Shown here: positions 1 to 12,105 of the stretch, piece after piece
How positions within the stretch are numbered: position 1 is the stretch's first letter
Layout of the letters: the number at the start of each line of letters is the position of its first letter
NCBI GenBank assembly: GCA_020726505.1
Contig: JAHLEZ010000003.1
Coordinates: 1,922,001-1,986,000 of the forward strand
DNA length: 64,000 nucleotides
Direction: 5' to 3'
Source: Leptodontidium sp. MPI-SDFR-AT-0119
Lineage: Eukaryota; Ascomycota; Leotiomycetes; Helotiales; Leptodontidiaceae
Translations under genes and position numbers: made by a program
Notes under the pieces: model-generated
Told to the model about the DNA's origin: nothing
The model's input: the letters and a program-made list of their open reading frames with translations, nothing else
Databases searched by the model: none

Positions 1-1063
1 ACCGGGATAGTAACTAAACAAGAGGTTTTGATGTCGAGTCAAGCTCGAGTTAACTTGGCTAACCCAGGGGGGCAGCTGGTCCGTATGAAAGCTAACTGAC
101 TAGTAATCGAGGTTGTGCTTGAGGTCGGGGAGGGACAGGGGCGGCCACGCATTTTCGATATGGAACGGCCCTGTAATTGGTTCCAGATGGAGGGGTCGCT
201 AATCACCCCGCTTGTGCGGATTACTATTGGTGTGAAAACCAAGACTTGTGCTGCATACGAACGTATTCTAGGAAAGAGTTTCGCGCTCATGTACGGAGTA
301 CCACGTGGAGGATCAGGCAGATGAGATGGAATCGGTGAGTGGTATCCATGAATCCATGACGATCACAATTATTGTGGGAAGGATTCATGAGATGTTTCAA
401 TATCTATCGTCAAGGTCTTTCATTCAGTCTTCTATTCGCCAGTCAGTTGTGTATTTATATCTCTATTTGAAACAGAAGCTCGCAAGGCGAAGGATCGCCA
501 CTCGCTAGACAAATTGGTGGCAATAATGGTGTACTTAACGCCAAATATGTTGTAAAATAGTCCTCAAATAGGAAGGTGGAAAGTCAGTAGCTGATTTTCC
601 ATATCGAAGTAGCGTTGTCAATCAAGTTCTCGATCTGGTCACACGTGAGCTGCAAGTGGTTGTAGGAGTCGACAACCACACGCCCCTCAGCAAGCCACCC
701 CAATGAAGGGACCAATTCCAAGGAATGGTTGAATCTAACTGGGCTCGATCTTTCTCTAGAACTGTCAGTAAGACCGAGAAACTGCGAGAATGGTCCGAGG
801 AGGGGGAGTCTCGAGGCCGTCGTCGAGGATAACGTTCTTGGAGATCGATGGCGCTACTCATTGGTCAACCTCCTCTAGCAATATCTAGTCTTCACGTACT
901 CACCAGATAGACTAAGTGTCGAGCATATCCCCATCTCTGATGCCTATCTCATTTCTACATTTTTGCTCTGTGCGAAATACCTCTTGAATCTTTTGGAAGT
1001 TATCCATTTCTCATCTGAGAGTCAACCTACATCAGTGTAACGAAACCATTCTGAGAGCCCATC
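1..1063. other. Intergenic, upstream of sulfate permease
   Basis: No supported gene. Short open frames exist on both strands but overlap each other and show no domain, signal peptide or low-complexity bias typical of real proteins. The last 150 bp before 1064 are the likely 5' UTR and promoter of the permease. Confidence 0.5.
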
Positions 1064-3238
1064 ATGGCGAAGTTCTCAGTTGGCGAAAAGGTCACCGCCT
1101 TCAAGACCATGGTCAAAACGGACACTACAACCAACAGAGTCAAAGACTTTGTTGTCAAAGGCGCTCCTCAACTCCCTTCAGCAACAGCACATTACCTCCT
1201 CGACAAGGTTCCCATCGTGTCGTGGCTCCCTCGCTACCATCCATCATGGCTTCTCACAGATGCCATCGCTGGCCTGACGATCGGGGTCATGCTTATTCCT
1301 CAAGGGTTGGCCTACGCGAAGATCGCAACTATTCCCATCGAGAATGGTCTCTATTCCTCCTGGATCCCTCCCGCGATTTGCGTCTTCATGGGAACTTCAA
1401 AAGGTATGTCTAACTGATAACCTTGAGCGAACTTGGACCAAGCTGACCATCATCAACTTAGATCTCTCAAGCGGCCCAACATCAATCCTAGGTCTGCTGA
1501 CTGCAGAAATCATCGTGGATCTCAAGGACGAATATTCTCCTGCGAAGATCGCTAATGCCGTGTCCTTCATGGTCGGTGTCTACTCCCTCGCAATGGGTGT
1601 TCTCGGTCTCGGATTTCTCCTTGACTACGTCTCGGTCCCAGTTCTCACCGGATTCATCTCTGCAACGGCCTTGATCATCGGATTCGGTCAAGTTGGCAGC
1701 TTGGTCGGCCTCAGTAACGTACCCACTGGAGTCTTCCCCGTTATCGGGAACGTTCTCAAACGTCTCCCAGACTGGGATGGGCCAACCTGCGGCATCGGTG
1801 TTGGAACCATCCTCATCCTCCTCGCTCTTGAGAAAGTCGGCAAGACATGGGGCAAGAAGCACTATGTTATCAAGTACATCGCAAGTAGCCGAGCTGTCAT
1901 CGTTCTCGTCATCTTCACCCTCATCAGCTACCTCGTCAACAAAAACAGAAAAGATGACCTTCTCTGGGGCATCAGCAAAGTCGACACTCACGGCATCATT
2001 GCTCCAACAGCTCACGATACCGGACTCATCTCCAAGGTCGCTACACGCGCTGTTGCTCCCCTGGTTGCATGCACGCTTGAGCATCTTGCTGTTGGAAAAG
2101 CTTTCGGTCGCAAGAACGGCTACACCATCGATCAAAGCCAGGAGCTCAACTACCTAGGAGTTACCAACATGGTCAATTCTTTCTTTGGATCCATGCCCGT
2201 AGGTGGCGCCATGTCTCGAACAGCCGTGAACTCTGAATGTCACGTCAGAAGTCCATTGGGCGGTATTGTTACGGCTGCCTTCATCCTTCTGACACTTTAT
2301 GTCTTCTCTCCTGCTTTGTACTGGCTTCCAAAGTCAACACTCTCGGCTATCATTGTAAGTCATCTTGACCCTGATCAAGAAACATCCACTCACATCATCA
2401 GATCATGGCAGTCCTCCATCTTTTCGGACCAGTCTCAGCTTTCTACCGTTACTGGAGAATCTCTCTAGCCGATTTCATCGCATCGATGCTCTCGTTCTGG
2501 GTCACCATCTTCGTGTCTGCCGAGATCGGCATCGGCTGCGCAGCTGCATGGTCCGTCGCATGGACCATGATCCGCTCCGCCTTCGTGACACCAAAAGTCC
2601 ACGCCAACACCGAAGACGAGGGCTTCGCTCTTCCCAGACGCACATCCAGCGTCGAGAAGACTGAGAATTCCGGCCGTCAAGGCAGTCGCACTGAGCATTC
2701 AGGCATGACCATCCCCAACGACACCGTCGTAATCCACTTCAACGATTCAATCTTCTACCCCAACGCCCACCGAGGCAAGCGTTCCGCTCTCGAAGCTATT
2801 CAGCTCGTCTACGAGAAGGTCACTCACGGCGTCACTGAAGAGCGTGAACGATCCTGGAGCGTAGCAGCCGAGCAGCGGGTCGAGAGACTTCGCAAGCAGC
2901 AACGCGTTGTATTGAAAGACATCCCACTCTCCGTTGTAGTGTGGGACTTCAGTGCCGTTCCGTTCGTTGACGTGACTGCCATCCTAGCTCTTGGTGAACT
3001 CAAGGAGGATATCCGTCTCCATTCCGGCAAGGGTGTACAGCTGCGCATCGTTGGAATGTCGAAGAGCGTGCGTGAGAGGTTCTTGAGAGCGAAGTGGAAG
3101 TTGACTGACCTTGAGGGCTGGAGGGAGGAGGGTGCTGATGTCGTTTATCCTTCCATGGAGAGAGCTGTCCTTGACCGTGAGGGTAGCGATGGGAGCATCT
3201 TGGAGGCTGTCACGATTGAGGATGAGAAAAAGGGTTAA
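1064..3238 (+). CDS. SulP-family sulfate permease with STAS domain
   Basis: Exons 1064-1403, 1462-2354 and 2402-3238 join to a 689-residue protein. It has the SulP (SLC26) layout: an N-terminal membrane core and a C-terminal cytoplasmic STAS domain. The core begins near residue 55 with WLPRYHPSWLLTDAIAG and MLIPQGLAYA, the classic SulP entry; GTSKDLSSGPTS is restored exactly across the first intron, and FFGSMPVGGAMSRTAVN lies in the later helices. The STAS part (about residues 540-670) carries VVWDFSAVPFVDVTAILAL. The family imports sulfate through the plasma membrane for sulfur assimilation; other oxyanions are possible. Introns are 58 and 47 nt with good GT-AG ends. No lesion is seen. The start at 1064 is the first ATG in frame and suits the family's N-terminus. 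Confidence 0.93.
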
Positions 3239-4857
3239 GTAACTGACGGATATTATATTTCTTGATTTTGCCTCTGCGATGGGTTCATGACTACGTAATT
3301 TAAGGTACTGGATTTGACGCTTTATGAGTTTTGTTTGAGTTTGGTACACATCTCGCAGGACTTTCCTCAGCTGTTCGTGGTGTGAGTAGTTTCGATCGGC
3401 ATCTTACCTTCAATTGAAACCCACATATGAAAGAACTCTCATGATCGTTTACGCTTTGAAGTAGTGCTGAGAATCTGATTCTCTAAGAGCACTTTCATTT
3501 TCTCAAAAAAAAAAAAAAAAAAAAAAAAGGCGGGTGGGGGGTGGGGAATATCTCTTCATCTCCAAAGTCCAGGTTCTCACTTCAGCGCTGCAGAGCATCC
3601 CGCGGCCGCCCCTAACAGTAGATGTTGACTTCGCATGTGTGAGTGCTGAGTATAAGTCACGAACTATTGGTTTACATCGTATTACGTTAAAAAATTTCAT
3701 CTACGGAAATTTTATGCTCCTTAGATAGACCCGGGTCTGTCATTGTTCATCCATGCATTCCTGTCTCTGTGATATGCCCATCGTAGCGGGACCCGGTGCT
3801 TGAATCAGGCTATTAACCGCTGAAGATGTTTCGGAAGCTTCTCCTGTGGGGCTATTCTGTTCTCTGGGGCTCTCGAATCTCCCTTCTGTGTGATACTGAT
3901 TGTGGAATGCACAGCCTGTCCTCATAATGAGTTGAGAGATGATTGTCGGCCACATGAAACATTGAGAAGTAAATGATGTCAAGAATATCTGCATTGCATG
4001 AGGATTCTGACTGCCTTGGAGGGAAAGAAACCCAACAACTACATAGTAAGAGCAGTAGCATGGAGTGAGGCATGGAAACTAGATCCAGACTTTGAGAAAT
4101 AACGGACCAATCAACCCTAAAGATATTACCCATTTAAAAAGTCCCAATTGTTACAGGAGAAAATTAAAACAAGTTCCATTAGACACCATATATAGCGATC
4201 ATGGATGCTGTTTGCGAAAACTGCAACTGTTGAACCCTTGTTTGAGGGAGGAGCCTATCCTGTCAGGTGACTAAAAGTACTCGTGGTTCTTCTCCGCCAC
4301 ACAAGATTATGAATAAAAGACAGATACTAAATGCCTTGGATGAAAATCTGTTTCGGTCAGCTAGTTTGAAGGTGGGAGTCACAAAGATCTCAAACTCTCC
4401 TTCTAAGTGAGGAGGAATGTTGCAGCCATGGCACCAGCAGTAACACAGTGTTTGACATCGAAACGGAACAACATGCACCGAGGTTTTGCCCAAATGGCGC
4501 TCTGAAATTCGTTTTTAAAGGGAGGAAGCCCTTATATTGAAATGCAGCTAATCTCAATTGGCTGTATACTGCCTTTCACAATTTGACCATGTCCCGAATC
4601 CGACGGTGCCTGGAATCTAGAGTAGTCAGCCTTTTCAAGCATAGTCCCTCAGATGATCCCTCCCCCCATCTGGCGAACTCAATGACGTTCGTAGTTGCAC
4701 AGACTGGCACAGAATAGGATCATTGCAGATACGAGATGCGGGGTGAAATGGATATCTTCATATAAATCAATGTCTCTGTTACCATCTTTCCTGAGACTCA
4801 ATCCACCAAAAGTTGAACTGCCGATCCGAATTCTCTGGAAAGACATCAAGTATTACC
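3239..4857. other. Intergenic region
   Basis: 1.6 kb without a supported gene. It holds a 24-nt poly(A) run followed by a G-rich tract (annotated separately). Short overlapping frames on both strands look random. Confidence 0.5.
3505..3546. repeat. Poly(A) run followed by G-rich tract
   Basis: 24 consecutive A (3505-3528) directly followed by a G-rich run with tracts of 3, 6 and 4 G up to about 3546. It may be a simple-sequence repeat or the tail of a retroposed sequence; no target duplication was found to decide. Confidence 0.7.
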
Positions 4858-5364
4858 ATGCGTTTCTCCACAAACTTCTTCACGCTTGCTAGCACTTTTG
4901 CCTCCGCGGCAACGCTCGCCTTCGGAAGTCCTCTGACAACCCGTGACGAGTCAAGTGTTCTTCTCTGCACCGACAAGAACTTCACAGCCCATTGCGTGAA
5001 CCTCAGGGCTCCGTCTGGTGTTTGTGGTATTTATTCTCCCACACTCCCTAAATTCTCGTATCTGGGCACTAATCAAAGCATGTAGTCACCTTCACGGATG
5101 ACCTCAATGACAAGGTCTCCTCACTTCGCCCCGCGCCTGGAAACACGTGCTTGCATTTTGTGTAAGCTAATCCTTCACTGTGGGCATTTGAAGAAGATTT
5201 AACCAAGAAATAGGGCACCTGATTGTAGTCCTGATGATGTTTGGTTTTATTGGGGCGAGCCGAGCCTCCCGGATCTCTCGGTGACACCGACCCATGGACC
5301 TATTGGTAGCACGCACAACTATGATGATCAGCTTAGTAGTCTTAAGTGCTGGACAGACCCATAG
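4858..5364 (+). CDS. Small secreted Cys-containing protein, beta/gamma-crystallin-like
   Basis: Exons 4858-5026, 5086-5161 and 5214-5364 join to 131 residues. Residues 1-23 form a signal peptide ending AATLAFGS. Two parallel segments follow: one with VTFTDDLNDKVSSLRP and one ending YDDQLSSLKCW. Repeated (D/N)D-x-(L)-S-S-(L/I) signatures are typical of beta/gamma-crystallin-like Greek-key motifs seen in small secreted fungal proteins; that assignment is inference from pattern, not from a search. Cysteines lie after the signal peptide (LLCTDKN, HCVN, SGVC, NTCLHF, PDCSP, LKCW), six in all, allowing three disulfides. The protein is secreted and could be an effector or cell-surface protein; no function is claimed. 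Both introns (59 and 52 nt) have proper splice ends and the frame closes perfectly. Confidence 0.75.
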
Positions 5365-6623
5365 AGGTTTTGAGTTGTAGAGGAGAAGTTTAGATAAGAG
5401 AGACCAGGAGAGGCACGCGGGCTGAACCTATTCAAGGATATGAAGATGTGGAGTTCAGTTATTCTTACCGTCGTTTTCTTTGGTGGCTACGTCTCTAAAA
5501 GTCTGCATTGAACATATTAATTATTGCCAGTTTGATTAAAGTGTTTGAGCAATAAATTGGGACTGGATTTTATATGAGACAACGTCTTTCGTCTGCCTTG
5601 TCATGTTTCCCCCCTTTTTTCCCTCAACCAACACCCAATATCCCCACACTCTAGTAATTGTCCGTTCGAATAGTAACTTAAGGTCACTATAACACCGAGT
5701 AAGCGTTTGTAATTGTTTGGACAGATCTTGCAATCGCTCAAATTGGATCAAGTAGCAATGGAGGTAGAAAAGGACCCACCGTATTGCCCCCAGATATCAT
5801 TAGCCACTCCATTGCCCATCCATTGCCCATCTTTCGGGGACTGTCTGTTCGGCTCTTATCTAGATTATGATTTTAATTCGTGCCAACTCCCCAGTTTATA
5901 TCTCTTGAAACCCTTGGACCAAAAATTTGTTGCCTCACGGAAAGAAAAGTGTGTTGCCAAGCCCCCATCTCCTCTTCTTTGTGAAAACGTATCATTGGTA
6001 CCAAGCCCAGACAAATTATTAACATGATAAGGTATATTGTATATCTATTCGGGAGTCCAGCAGCAATCCGGTAGTTACATATCCACATTAGCGTTGCGCA
6101 GATAGTAGACAGGTTGTGTGTTTACTTTCGACTTTGCCAGTCTCGCTTGCTCAAGATATCCACTGACCTCAACAGACTCTGCAATTTAGATGTCAGCCTG
6201 GGCTGGGATGGGGGAATTTGTGATAATAATACCTGATAGCTATTTAGAAGAAGCTGAAAGGACTACCACCTGATTATGAATGCGTGAGGGGGAAGAGCAC
6301 AAGTGTCGCCTGCAACTGGAAAGAGAGCTGCGCTTCAACGATAGAGATGCTGCGGACCGTACGAGGATTGTGGGTATATGATGAGGGCAGCTGGGCTCTG
6401 TGAATTAATTCCAGGATTAAAGGGGATTATGCCTCGAGCTCGTGAGCCTGATCGTGGTTCGCCAGACCTGCAGAACAGTCTCTTTGTTTGGGCTACACGT
6501 GACAAGGCCAGCCTCATCATCGCACTTTCGGGTCGAAGTCAAATAATTTCAACGCGCAACTCAAGCTATCTCACAATCGCCAACATCAAATCTACAGCAC
6601 CCAGTCGACCTCGGCAGACGTGC
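5365..6623. other. Intergenic region
   Basis: No supported gene. Two opposite frames near 5713-6088 overlap and carry no recognisable features. Confidence 0.45.
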
Positions 6624-7572
6624 ATGATGTACCACTCGATCGAGTCCATCATTTGTGAGAAAGGAGGGGATTTGAAGGATGGCCAGATCGAGCGCGCGTT
6701 CACCCACGCTCGTGACAGATGCAATGCGCGATTCCGAGCCCGAGGCTCCCTCCCACCGGGCGACATCTTTCAATATTATGTTGAGATGGATGTTTGGATG
6801 AGGCTCTGTAAGTTGTTCAAGGCTATAGATCTTTCCATCAGCACAGACTGCAAATATGTACAGGAAGCTAATTCTGATTGTTTTTAGTCCAGAGAGGAGG
6901 TGGTATGCCCGAGTTCCCCGGAGTTCAGCCTCTCCAAGAAGCTTGGGATGAAATCTCAAGGCTCAATGATACAATTACAGAGCTGAAGGCTGGTGCCGTA
7001 CAAGATTATCTCCACATTAAGCGTCTCGAAAGCGGAATTCAGAATGCGGAAACATTTCACAACCTCCAATCCGAGAATACCATCTTGAAAGGTCAACTAA
7101 TTCAGCAAAAGATCAACGAAGACGCCACCATTGGTAATCAAATTCGTCTTGCCATCACAACGAACTCCTACAAGAGAAGAACAGCAACCGCGTCCTGGGA
7201 AACTCACTGATGACGATGGCAAACAATGTACATGGTCTGAATGCCAAAATTGAGAGCTTGGAAAATACAATCGACCGACAAGCAGTCGAAATCGCAGGTC
7301 TGAAAGCTGAAAATGCGGAGCTAGATGGAAATCTCCAAGTTGTCGAATATCAGACACGCAATCTTGTTGCAGGCACCGAGGAGTTGATAAGCATGAACAA
7401 GGATCAGGGAAACAGACTTTCTCAAGCCCAAAATCTAGTTTCCATGAGGAATGCCATCATAGTTGAGCTGAACAAGAAGGGCCGAAAACAAATCAAGAGA
7501 ATTGCCGCCCTCAAGCGTCAAATCTTGGGCCTTGGAGCTGAGGTTGAGGCTGAGGATGATGAGGATGACTGA
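6624..7572 (+). CDS. Orphan coiled-coil protein A
   Basis: Exons 6624-6807, 6888-7133 and 7175-7572 join to 275 residues. I do not recognise a family. The first 61 residues form a compact segment containing FRARG and EMDVWMRL. From about residue 70 to 265 the protein is heptad-rich coiled coil (RLNDTITELKAG, KIESLENTIDRQAVEI, LKAENAELDG) and it ends in an acidic tail, EVEAEDDEDD. No signal peptide or membrane segment. The start was set at 6624 because upstream in-frame sequence looks untranslated; 6627 is an alternative. Introns are 80 and 41 nt. The N-terminal segment and the first intron match the gene at 9392-10161 in spacing and phase, so the two are probably paralogues. Confidence 0.65.
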
Positions 7573-9391
7573 AAGTTCTGAAAACTTGGAAAGGACGATG
7601 TTTGTGGTAGTTGTGCGAAGGAAATAAAAGCTTTTGACTCATGTTAGCCCCTGATACAGAGAGGGCCTTTGGGGAAAATTTTTTGAGGAAGGGGGTTCGA
7701 TTGAGGGACTCGTTGCGTTTTGTGGAATTTTACTTTCCTTTGGATGTGTTTTCAAACGAACCATTACCCAACCGTCGACGGATTTTCCCCATAAATCTAC
7801 TTAATAGTTTCTCGAGCCTGAAACAGGTCCCAACCTACTGCCGAAATGACCAAGAAAGTTTTGTGTTCTTTCATGTGCCCGTTTTTATTGAAACCCAAAA
7901 CTCGAAGACTCGTGAATGTCGAAAGGAAGCGATTTGATGTCCCAAATGAAACTTGAACATTAAAAAAGGAGATCTTGAGCCAGAGAAACCCTGGGTGGTC
8001 CAGGTGACACTTAGCTTAGCTACATGATTGGTTGGGCTACGTGGGTATTGAATCGCTGTATTGACATCCGTGAATGTGTTCGCGGATGATCCCCGGTTTT
8101 CGGTTCGGGTAAACTTTTGGTCCCTTTATTAACGAAATTAGAGCTTTGGTCGTCATAGTCCATCCGACTGGTATGTGTAAAGGGTCGGGTGGGGCAAGTT
8201 ACGACCCTCTATCATAGTAACATCTTGTAGACCCTGTAAACTGTAGTGGGGTGTTATGTGCTACGGGGTTCTACCTTGCTGCCGTTTTTTCTATTAATTA
8301 TCTTTCATTTTGATCTTGAATTTTTTCCCTTGGCCTGCTTTCCCTTTCCCCTTTTTTGTCCGACGAGTTTGACAATTTTGGCCGTCGCTTGTTGTTGTCA
8401 GCCCGGCATCTCGCTTAAAATCTCGCTGACTCATCGTCAACAAAAATCGCCTGCCCATTTATTTCGCTGCTCGCGTTGTTTTTGGTACAAAATCTTCAAT
8501 GGCGTCTTCTAGTGGGTGTCCTAGTTATCGGGTGGGGCTCATAAAATGACGGTAACTAAGGCAAGGGGATAGGTGGCACATGCCAGCCTTCCGGCAAGCT
8601 GTGATTAACGAGCCCACAAGCACGGGACTGTGCGCTACAGGGCATTTCACAGCTAAATGAAAAAAAATGAAAGAAAAAAAAACAATTCTTACACAAAATA
8701 ACAATTCAAAAATCTAGTTACTAAAAAGACAAATATACTTCTTCTTTATCATATATTTTAATAATAAAGCAAAACGATTGAGCGTTCGTTGATATATTTA
8801 AGCGTGAACCCGCCTACTTTGTATTTTCTAAGCCTAAAAGTGCCTCGCGAAACCGCCTGTAGACCACAGACCCGTGCCTCCAGGCTCGTAATCACCTGCC
8901 CTTCCCAGGGATCCACGGTTTTACCAAGACAGAAATTACAACACATCTTTTCATTCATATGTTTATAAGAATCTGACTTATAACGTCTACAAATCACGAA
9001 ACATGGTCATGTAATATCCCCTAGAGCCCAAATGTGGTAATCTTGGCGGTTGGTGGTGTCTCAGGGCCATTGCTACAAATAATCAGGGGTAGAGTTGCGG
9101 TAGCTTCATTCAATGTAATTCTAGGTTTCCATAAAACCTTAGGAGAGGAGTTCAAACCACAGATTCTAATTTAAAGTCACAGATCCATCTCAAAAAGAAA
9201 ATTGGAGGCCACTACTAACAACTTGGGCTTCAATTTGTTCTGTATGGTTATGCACCCGAAGTCCGTTTTAAAACCTGTCAAGATCTGCTAACTTGACCTT
9301 CTCATTGGTATTTCCACTAACTGATATACATTAGGAACGTTTCTGGCAATCATTTCCGAGCCGTTCTTCAATCACACTTCTCAGGTCTCCC
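7573..9391. other. Intergenic region, AT-rich centre
   Basis: 1.8 kb without a supported gene. AT-rich sequence lies around 8650-8790. Frames in this stretch are short and compositionally random. Confidence 0.45.
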
Positions 9392-10161
9392 TCAACCACT
9401 CCGAACCATATCCCAAACTCGTGGACGGCCTTTACCACCTTCGACACAGCTGGCCTTGGATCCTGCATTGATCTCTTTGTTTGGGCTATCAAGCTCTCTG
9501 GCATTCTCGATATCTTTAGAGACGCCCTTTTTCAAGACTAACTTCTCGACCTTGATCAATTGTAGCAGCTTGCCGACTTCGATTTGCTTGTGCTGAATCT
9601 CAGAAACTTGTTCCTCTGTCTTGCACTTCGATTTTTTCGCTGTGGGGGCTCCTTCGTTCACTCTGTCTATCCCGACACGCATCTGGATTGCTGCATCCCT
9701 TCTCTTCAATTGTGCTTTAAGGGTGCCTTCTGCTCTGGCCAGTTGATCTTCAGAGGACTCGAGGATAGCCTCCATAACACACCATTCTCCCTCGCTCCTC
9801 CCTGAATCTCTCCCCTGCTTCAAGAGTTGCTGTTGTGATGTTGACTGGGATTTCGAGATTTGAAATTCGGATTGCTTTGAGTTGTGCCTGTCAATCGTTG
9901 GGATATAACTATAAGGCTGATTTGGCCCTGGGAACTGTCAAGCTGCGCGAGACAGACGGAAGTAGGGAGCAGGGACTCACAGTAGACTTCCCACGTCTCG
10001 TGTTCTGCAAGGACCGAAACAACATTGAAGCTCATCGTTGGGTTTGCTGCTCGGAACTTTTGTAGCTTCTTGTTGTATGTCTCAAGGAGGGCGGCCGCAG
10101 TGTCTAGCCCATCGTCCTGTACCTTGAGCAGCATGTCGCTCAGCCTTGAACTTGTAGCCAT
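9392..10161 (-). CDS. Orphan coiled-coil protein B
   Basis: Exons 10161-9981 and 9927-9392 (minus strand) join to 238 residues. The 53-nt intron opens GTGAGT and closes at CCCAG, restoring WEVY-WPNQ. The first 60 residues include KFRAANP and AEHETWEVY; later parts are helical and charged (SEDQLARAEGTLKAQLKRRD, QVSEIQHKQIEVGKLL), ending in a basic segment. No signal peptide or membrane segment. The N-terminal 60 residues align without gaps to the protein at 6624-7572: F-R-A, E and W fall at identical spacing, and the phase-1 intron follows the W by 2-3 residues in both. Function unknown; a coiled-coil assembly or scaffold role would be a guess. Confidence 0.62.
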
Positions 10162-12105
10162 CTTTGCTATGGTGTATGGTAATTGAATACTGCGTAGTTC
10201 GATTATTGATAGTTCAAGAGAGAATCACGACATTTGATTGATGTTGCTTCCGTTGGAACTCTTGATGAACCTTGAGAAGTTCGTTGGGTTGGCAGCTACG
10301 ATGTTGTTCCTTCTTGATTGGGAGAGCCAATTGGCAGTTTGCGTTCTAACATAACTAGAAGGTGCAACTGGACTCAATCTTGCATGCAGTCGTGTTATTC
10401 TACTTCATAGAACGAAAACATTTCCCTGGCCGCACTAGAATCATGGCCAGTGTCCAATAGGTAGTCGTTCCTAAGATGTAATCTCCTCTTCGACTGAGAA
10501 AAAAGACACTAAGCAGTTCTTGAAGAAGATACTGAGTCCTCAGCCGATTTTAAAATGCTCTCGAGTTACTGGTACAGCCGCGAATACGCTATCTTGCTCT
10601 GGTCCAAATGGAGTCCTAACGGACTTCACTCCCGCCAAGGCTAAGCGAGCGAAGCAACACAATTGGCACGGCAACCGAGCGATGGGAAACACTTTTGCGG
10701 TCAATCCAACATTACTTTTTTAATCGTTACTTCCCTGACTCCTTGCCCGGCTATATAGGGAGAAGTCACAGAATTTCATTGAAGTAATATCCCAAAGATG
10801 GAAGTGACCGTGAGGTAAGTTCGAGGCATTAGACAAGCGTGAGAATCTCAATAATCTCATAGGTGTCCGAAAATCGTTTCCCGAAGTCGAGAGAATATGG
10901 CCAAAAAAAAAGATTCTTTTTTTCAATGATAGTGTATCGGAAAAGGAAATCTGGCTTCCGCGCTCGCTGACTGTTAATAGTTCTAGACAATTCGATGCAA
11001 CGGACAGCCCTGGAGATGATGCACAACTTGTGTCACGTGCCCCCATGGAAAAAATCTCCTCCAAATCCTAGTGGCAATTCCTAAAATGGCAACGAACTCT
11101 AACAAACAGAGTTTTCTTCATGTTTTAGTAACTTTAATTTAAATCGTAGACGAGGATTTCAGGTCGGTGTAGATGGCTAGGACGGTTTGTTTTTCCACCG
11201 TTCGGTGAAAGCACAGTGCGAATATTTCTCGGACCGAGAAGAATAAGCTTTCGGGGCGAGGCAATGGGGAGATGAAACCTCAAATATCGGCACAATCCCT
11301 CATAGAACTCCGTAACGCACGTATGTATCCCGTCCATTTGCTGAGCCTCCCTTCGCGGTATCTGGGTATAATTAAGCACGATGATAGGGCTGAGATTCTG
11401 AAGTCAACAACGGCAAGGCTAAATATGGGCCGGAAAATCCAATGGACGAACCAGAGCAGGACAAGACTCTTCCAGTACTTGGTACAGTTCCGTTGTGATA
11501 AGTCGGCCATCGAGGTCGGTACTTGGCTTTCCGGGGCAGTGTTAAGACGAGGACGTGTGGCCCTAATGCCGTAGCTATACTCGGTGTTCGGTGGAAGCAG
11601 GCTAGCGTAAGCTTAAATTGATAGATTTCCAAGCAGATCATGAAACTGGATGGCGATTCGATGGACTTGGCGACACCTCCAATGCCTGACTGGATACGGC
11701 CGTCGCAACCTGCTAAGTTCGCGAAACGCAGGCGTGAGAGGTTGCCAAGGCGATACCCAGTCCCACTAGCTGTTGTCAGTGATGTTATTGTGGCTGATGA
11801 ACGTCTTGGAAGTCTTGTTCGTCTTGCTTCTATACGGATAGCAATCATAGGAGCCTTCTTTCGGTTGTGTATCTCAATCATCCATACCAGTTGACGTGCT
11901 TATTTTGGGACTTCTGGGGGCCTGGCTTTTTGGGATGATGCGCTCACTCGAAACATACATGATGATATATAACTGTGATTCCACATTCGCCACAGAATAC
12001 AGCACTTCCATTCATTTCACTTGCTTCTTCTCAAACCGATCTTGATCATCTGTTCCCCCGGGCCTCCTCTCATCTAATCGGCCAACGGAAAGAGTCTGGT
12101 ACAAG
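10162..12105. other. Intergenic region
   Basis: About 1.9 kb with no supported gene. A frame of 169 codons on the minus strand (11372-11881) overlaps frames on the plus strand and shows no domain or splice structure; I do not call it. Confidence 0.4.

Noticed and set aside
5713..6027. 104-codon frame on the plus strand
   Set aside because: No signal peptide, domain or coding bias; the opposite strand is open over part of the same stretch.
11372..11881. 169-codon frame on the minus strand
   Set aside because: Overlaps frames on the plus strand, has no domain or splice structure, and composition looks like non-coding.
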